Part shown: positions 60,527 to 64,000 of the stretch, piece after piece
How the letters are laid out: each line of letters starts with the position of its first letter
Position numbering within the stretch: the stretch's first letter is position 1
DNA from: Pseudomonas sp. TCU-HL1
Lineage (GTDB): Bacteria > Pseudomonadota > Gammaproteobacteria > Pseudomonadales > Pseudomonadaceae
Assembly (NCBI RefSeq): GCF_001708505.1
Contig: NZ_CP015992.1
Span: 5,890,001-5,954,000, forward strand
Direction of reading: 5' to 3'
DNA: 64,000 nucleotides
Notes under the pieces: model-generated
The model's input: only the letters and a program-made list of their open reading frames with translations
Database searches by the model: none
What the model was told of the DNA's origin: nothing
Position numbers and translations under genes: made by a program

Positions 60527-61000
60527 TTACCCCTGCCCCACCGGCAGGCTGGTGGTGGACTTGATTTCGGACAGCGCGACGATGGAGTTCACCTCCTGGA
60601 TCCCCGGCACCAGCGACAGCTTCTCGAAGAAGAAGCGCTCGTAAGCCTCGATGTCCCGGGTGACGATGCGCAGCATGAAATCCACCGCGCCCATCAGCAC
60701 ATGGCATTCCAGCACCTCGGGGAACTGGCGCATGGCTTCGGCGAACTCGGTGAGGTTGGAGCGGCCGTGGGCGTTGAGTTTCACCTGGGCGAAAATCTGC
60801 GCGTTCAGACCGACCTTGCGGCGATCCAGCAGGGTGACCTGGCGGCGGATCACCCCCTCGTCTTTCAGGCGCTGAATGCGCCGCCAGCAGGGTGACTGGG
60901 ACAGCCCCACCCGCTCGGCAATCTCGGCTGTGGACAGGCTGGCATCCTCCTGCAACAGCTCGAGAATGCGTTTGTCGTAAACATCCAGAGTAACGGACAT
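60527..61000 (-). CDS. lrp: Lrp/AsnC-family transcriptional regulator
   Basis: A 157-residue regulator. The N-terminal helix-turn-helix is LDVYDKRILELLQEDASLSTAEIAERVGLSQSPCWRRIQRLKDEGVI, and the C-terminal RAM (ligand-binding) domain includes ECHVLMGAVDFMLRIVTRDIEAYERF. It is close to Lrp in length and sequence pattern. GGGAGA precedes the ATG at 61000. It is divergent from a small ACT-like gene, which suggests amino-acid-responsive control of that gene. Confidence 0.9.
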   Translation of the reverse strand: MSVTLDVYDKRILELLQEDASLSTAEIAERVGLSQSPCWRRIQRLKDEGVIRRQVTLLDRRKVGLNAQIFAQVKLNAHGRSNLTEFAEAMRQFPEVLECHVLMGAVDFMLRIVTRDIEAYERFFFEKLSLVPGIQEVNSIVALSEIKSTTSLPVGQG

Positions 61001-61126
61001 AAAATCTCCCTGTTTGGCTTGTTCTTCGGAAAGTTTATCCAAAGAAGTTACCCACCCATGCAATTCAGGCAGAAAAATCCCCCTGCAGGCTGGAAAACTA
61101 TCGACCACGCCACCGAGGAATCCTCC

Positions 61127-61438
61127 ATGCTCAGCCTGCAAACCGCTCCCGCCACCCGCGACGACCACTGGCACCCCCGCACCACCCAGCTCCAAAGCCG
61201 CGAGATGCAATTCGCCATCCTCGCCGAAGCCGAAGCGGATATCCTCGGCCGGCTGCTGGCCTTTTTCGCCCAGCTGCATCTGGTGCCACGCTGGCTGGAG
61301 GTCAACCAGCTCGATGACACCCTGCTGGTGCAACTGCGCCAACCCGGGCTGACGCCGCACCGGGCCGAGGTCATCGCGCGGAAGATGCGCTCGCTGGTCA
61401 GCGTGTTTTCAGTGGAACTGGAGCACGCCCACACCTGA
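61127..61438 (+). CDS. Small ACT-domain-like protein (IlvM-like fold)
   Basis: A 103-residue protein. Residues about 28-99 read as a beta-alpha-beta-beta-alpha-beta ACT-like unit (MQFAILAEAEADILGRLLAFFAQLHLVPRWLEV, TLLVQLRQPGLTPHRAEVIARKMRSLVSVFSVEL), resembling small regulatory subunits such as IlvM. No catalytic partner such as ilvG lies beside it. GAGGA precedes the ATG at 61127; frames starting at 61019 run through the lrp promoter. Assignment is from fold pattern only. Its divergent neighbour lrp suggests a role in amino-acid sensing. Confidence 0.65.
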   Translation: MLSLQTAPATRDDHWHPRTTQLQSREMQFAILAEAEADILGRLLAFFAQLHLVPRWLEVNQLDDTLLVQLRQPGLTPHRAEVIARKMRSLVSVFSVELEHAHT

Positions 61439-61556
61439 TCGCGAGTTCCTTGAACCGCCTCTTAGCTGAATGCTGGCATTTCGGGCATGCTTGCCGTCCC
61501 ATTGGAGGAGCGTTTGACTACGCTTCCAGATTGAGCAGCGTGACCGAGGAGCTTGC

Positions 61557-63341
61557 ATGTCCGCCTTTGCCTCAGCCGCCCAGGACCGTTGGCTGGACCT
61601 CAACGACCTGATGCGCGAACTGGTGAACCAGGGCCGCTTGAGCCAGGACCAGGCCGAGCATTGCCTGGCCATTCGCCGCAGCGCGGTGAACAACCAGCAG
61701 CATCCCCTGGAGTTTCTCGCCAGCCAGCAGGTGGACGACCTCAAGCGCCCGGGCAAGAAACACGACCTGGAATCTCTCAGCCGCTGGCTGGCCGAGCATG
61801 CCGGCCAGCCTTACCTGCGCATCGACCCGCTGAAGATAGACGTTGCCGCCATCACCCCGCTGATGTCCTACGCCTTCGCCCAGCGCCACAAGATCCTCGC
61901 CGTGGCGGTCGACAGCGAAGCCGTCACCATCGCCAGCGCGCAGCCCTTCGTGCAGAGCTGGGAGAGCAACCTCACCCACGTGCTCAAGCGCCCGATCAAA
62001 CGCGTGGTGGCCAACCCGCTGGATATCCAGAAATTCACCCTGGAGTTCTACCGCCTGGCCAAGTCGGTCAGCGGCGCCAGCGCGGTGGACCAGAAGATCA
62101 GCGGCGTCGGCAACTTCGAACAACTGCTCAAGCTCGGCACCGCCGATCAGGAGCCCGACGCCAACGACGCCCACATCGTCAACATCGTCGACTGGCTGTT
62201 CCAGTACGCCTATCAGCAGCGCGCCAGCGACATCCACATCGAGCCACGCCGCGAACAGGGCACGGTACGTTTCCGCATCGACGGCGTGCTGCACACCGTC
62301 TACCAGTTCCCCCCGCAGGTCACCATGGCCGTGGTCAGCCGCCTGAAAAGCCTCGGCCGGATGAACGTGGCGGAGAAGCGCAAGCCCCAGGATGGCCGGG
62401 TCAAGACCAAGACCCCGGACGGCGGCGAGGTAGAGCTGCGCCTGTCCACACTGCCCACCGCCTTCGGCGAGAAGATGGTGATGCGGATCTTCGACCCCGA
62501 GGTGCTGCTGAAAAGCTTCGACCAGCTCGGTTTTTCCCAGGACGACCTGCGCCGCTGGCAAAGCATGACCAACCAGCCCAATGGCATCATCCTGGTCACC
62601 GGCCCCACCGGCTCGGGCAAGACCACCACGCTCTACACCACCCTCAAGCAGTTGGCCACCAGCGAGGTGAATGTCTGCACCATCGAAGACCCCATCGAGA
62701 TGATCGAGGGCGCCTTCAACCAGATGCAGGTGCAGCACAACATCGACCTGACCTTCGCCAGCGGAGTGCGCGCGCTGATGCGGCAGGACCCTGACATCAT
62801 CATGGTCGGCGAGATCCGCGACCTGGAAACCGCCGAAATGGCCATCCAGGCCGCGCTGACCGGCCACCTGGTGCTTTCCACCCTGCACACCAACGACGCG
62901 CCCAGCGCCATCACCCGCCTGCTGGAACTGGGCGTGCCCTATTACCTGCTGCGCGCGACCCTGCTCGGGGTCATGGCCCAGCGCCTGGTGCGCACGCTCT
63001 GCCCGCATTGCAAGGCCCCGATGGAGCTCGTCGAAGACGACTGGATCGGTCTCACCAAGCCGTGGAGCGCGCCGTTGCCCACCGGTGCCCACCGCGCCGT
63101 CGGCTGCCTGGAATGCCGCGACACCGGCTACCGCGGCCGCGCCGGGGTCTACGAGATCATGCTGCTGTCCGACGCGGTCAAGCCGCTGATCACCGCCGAC
63201 ACCGACCTGATCGCTTTGCGCCGCGCCGCATTCAAGGAAGGCATGCGCAGCCTGCGCCTGTCCGGCGCGCAAAAGGTTGCGTCGGGCCTGACCACCATCG
63301 AAGAAGTGCTACGGGTCACGCCACAAAGCGAGCAGAAATGA
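61557..63341 (+). CDS. GspE/PulE-type secretion ATPase
   Basis: A 594-residue type II secretion or type IV pilus-like ATPase. After an N-terminal N1/N2 region, the catalytic part has Walker A TGPTGSGKTTTLYT, the Asp box (ASDIHIEPR), Walker B DPDIIMVGEIRD, the His box TGHLVLSTLHTND and a zinc-type CPHCK with CLECRDTGYRG. GAGGAG precedes the ATG. No other secretion genes are nearby, so its machine is encoded elsewhere or the protein acts alone; orphan copies like this exist in Pseudomonas. Confidence 0.93.
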   Translation: MSAFASAAQDRWLDLNDLMRELVNQGRLSQDQAEHCLAIRRSAVNNQQHPLEFLASQQVDDLKRPGKKHDLESLSRWLAEHAGQPYLRIDPLKIDVAAITPLMSYAFAQRHKILAVAVDSEAVTIASAQPFVQSWESNLTHVLKRPIKRVVANPLDIQKFTLEFYRLAKSVSGASAVDQKISGVGNFEQLLKLGTADQEPDANDAHIVNIVDWLFQYAYQQRASDIHIEPRREQGTVRFRIDGVLHTVYQFPPQVTMAVVSRLKSLGRMNVAEKRKPQDGRVKTKTPDGGEVELRLSTLPTAFGEKMVMRIFDPEVLLKSFDQLGFSQDDLRRWQSMTNQPNGIILVTGPTGSGKTTTLYTTLKQLATSEVNVCTIEDPIEMIEGAFNQMQVQHNIDLTFASGVRALMRQDPDIIMVGEIRDLETAEMAIQAALTGHLVLSTLHTNDAPSAITRLLELGVPYYLLRATLLGVMAQRLVRTLCPHCKAPMELVEDDWIGLTKPWSAPLPTGAHRAVGCLECRDTGYRGRAGVYEIMLLSDAVKPLITADTDLIALRRAAFKEGMRSLRLSGAQKVASGLTTIEEVLRVTPQSEQK

Positions 63342-63411
63342 AATCCTAGTCGGCTTGGGGCGCAGCGGTCCCAAGCGAGAAGAATCACAGCCAGCAAACG
63401 GAGCAATTCCC

Positions 63412-64000
63412 ATGGAAATCGGCAGTGTCGTCATCCTCCTGGTCGCCCTTGCGATCGCTATCGTGTTCATGGGCTTCAAGGTCGTGCCGCAAGGCTTCGA
63501 GTGGACGGTCGAGCGTTTTGGCCGTTACACCAACACCCTGAAGCCGGGCTTGAACATCATCGTGCCGGTGATGGACCGCATCGGCCGCAAACTCAGCGTC
63601 ATGGAAAGCGTGCTGGACATCCCGCCGCAGGAAGCCATCAGCGCCGACAACGCCATCGTCACCATCGACGCCGTGTGCTTCTTCCAGGTGGTCAACGCCG
63701 CCCAGGCCGCCTACGAGGTCAACGACCTGGAGCACGCCATCCGCAACCTGGTCATGACCAACATCCGTACCGTGCTCGGGTCGATGGAGCTGGACGCCAT
63801 GCTCAGCCAGCGCGACGCCATCAACGAGCGCCTGCTGCGCACCGTGGACGAGGCCACCGCGCCCTGGGGCATCAAGGTTACCCGTATCGAGATCAAGGAC
63901 ATCAGCCCGCCGGCCGACCTGGTGGAAGCCATGGCGAGCCAGATGAAGGCCGAGCGCCTCAAGCGCGCGCAAATCCTCGAAGCCGAGGGCCGTCGCCAGG
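63412..64000 (+). CDS. qmcA: SPFH/Band 7 paraslipin (QmcA-like), truncated by window edge
   Basis: The first 196 codons of a membrane-anchored SPFH protein. One N-terminal transmembrane helix (SVVILLVALAIAIVFMGFKVV) precedes a Band 7 domain: PQGFEWTVERFGRYTNTLKPGLNIIVPVMDRIGRKLS, NAIVTIDAVCFFQV, NIRTVLGSMELDAMLSQRD and WGIKVTRIEIKDISPP. The beginning of the coiled-coil MKAERLKRAQILEAEGRRQ is reached at the edge. GGAG lies 8 bases before the ATG. Such proteins scaffold membrane microdomains and often pair with an NfeD protein, which could lie just outside. Confidence 0.9.
   Translation, partial: MEIGSVVILLVALAIAIVFMGFKVVPQGFEWTVERFGRYTNTLKPGLNIIVPVMDRIGRKLSVMESVLDIPPQEAISADNAIVTIDAVCFFQVVNAAQAAYEVNDLEHAIRNLVMTNIRTVLGSMELDAMLSQRDAINERLLRTVDEATAPWGIKVTRIEIKDISPPADLVEAMASQMKAERLKRAQILEAEGRRQ

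Noticed and set aside
61557..63341. A complete type II secretion or pilus operon around the GspE-like ATPase
   Set aside because: No other secretion component is encoded nearby; neighbours are an ACT-like protein and a SPFH protein.

Overview
The window looks like a high-GC Pseudomonas chromosome of the P. aeruginosa lineage. From about 6.5 kb to the right end, gene content and order largely match what I recall of the PAO1 stretch from rmlB to argE: rml, dctBD, arcDABC, fabY, cysQ/nudE, fdhD, pckA, hslO/hslR, rimK, amgRS, tex, gshA, argA, argE. This comparison is from memory, not alignment. The first 6.3 kb is different: AT-rich in its gene-bearing half, full of insertion-sequence debris, and accessory in character.

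Accessory part (1-6290). An IS66-family element (tnpB plus the start of tnpC, running off the left edge) has inserted into istA of an IS21-family element, whose outer end carries five 23-bp repeats. Next come two low-GC minus-strand genes with an ATGA overlap: an OLD-family ATPase/TOPRIM nuclease and a UvrD-like SF1 helicase. This pair has the architecture of a Gabija anti-phage system. The region ends at a 24-nt piece matching the 3' end of a tRNA (best explained as tRNA-Thr), followed at once by an intrinsic terminator. That is the expected footprint of an island integrated in a tRNA gene. The intact tRNA, integrase and left end would lie outside the window.

Core part. rmlBACD makes dTDP-L-rhamnose in four genes with 4-base overlaps. 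dctBD is a C4-dicarboxylate two-component pair, but no dctPQM transporter follows; a small orphan gene sits there instead. arcDABC is the arginine deiminase fermentation operon with an Anr box. After fabY (initiating ketoacyl-ACP synthase) come cysQ-nudE, yrfG, a LysR gene, fdhD with a YdeP/FdhF-like molybdoenzyme, two tandem glycine-zipper proteins and sstT. A minus-strand lipid/alcohol cluster follows (thioesterase, Fe-ADH, acyl-CoA dehydrogenase, and a 3-hydroxyacyl-CoA dehydrogenase with a frameshift), with a divergent LysR gene. Then come a nitroreductase, a RecQ-type helicase, pckA, hslO, hslR, rimB-rimK, a very large MASE1-PAS-GGDEF-EAL protein, amgRS (ompR/envZ), tex with a hotdog thioesterase, gshA, argA, argE, a CYTH triphosphatase, a DUF502 membrane protein, Lrp with a divergent ACT-like protein, a GspE-type ATPase and the start of a SPFH protein.

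Intergenic regions repeatedly carry REPIN-like palindromes (GTGGGAGCGAATTCATTCGC family, five places) and other palindromic repeats. The points most worth a second look are the Gabija-like island and its tRNA boundary, the missing dctPQM, the broken hydroxyacyl-CoA dehydrogenase, the paired glycine-zipper genes, and the unusual RecQ layout.
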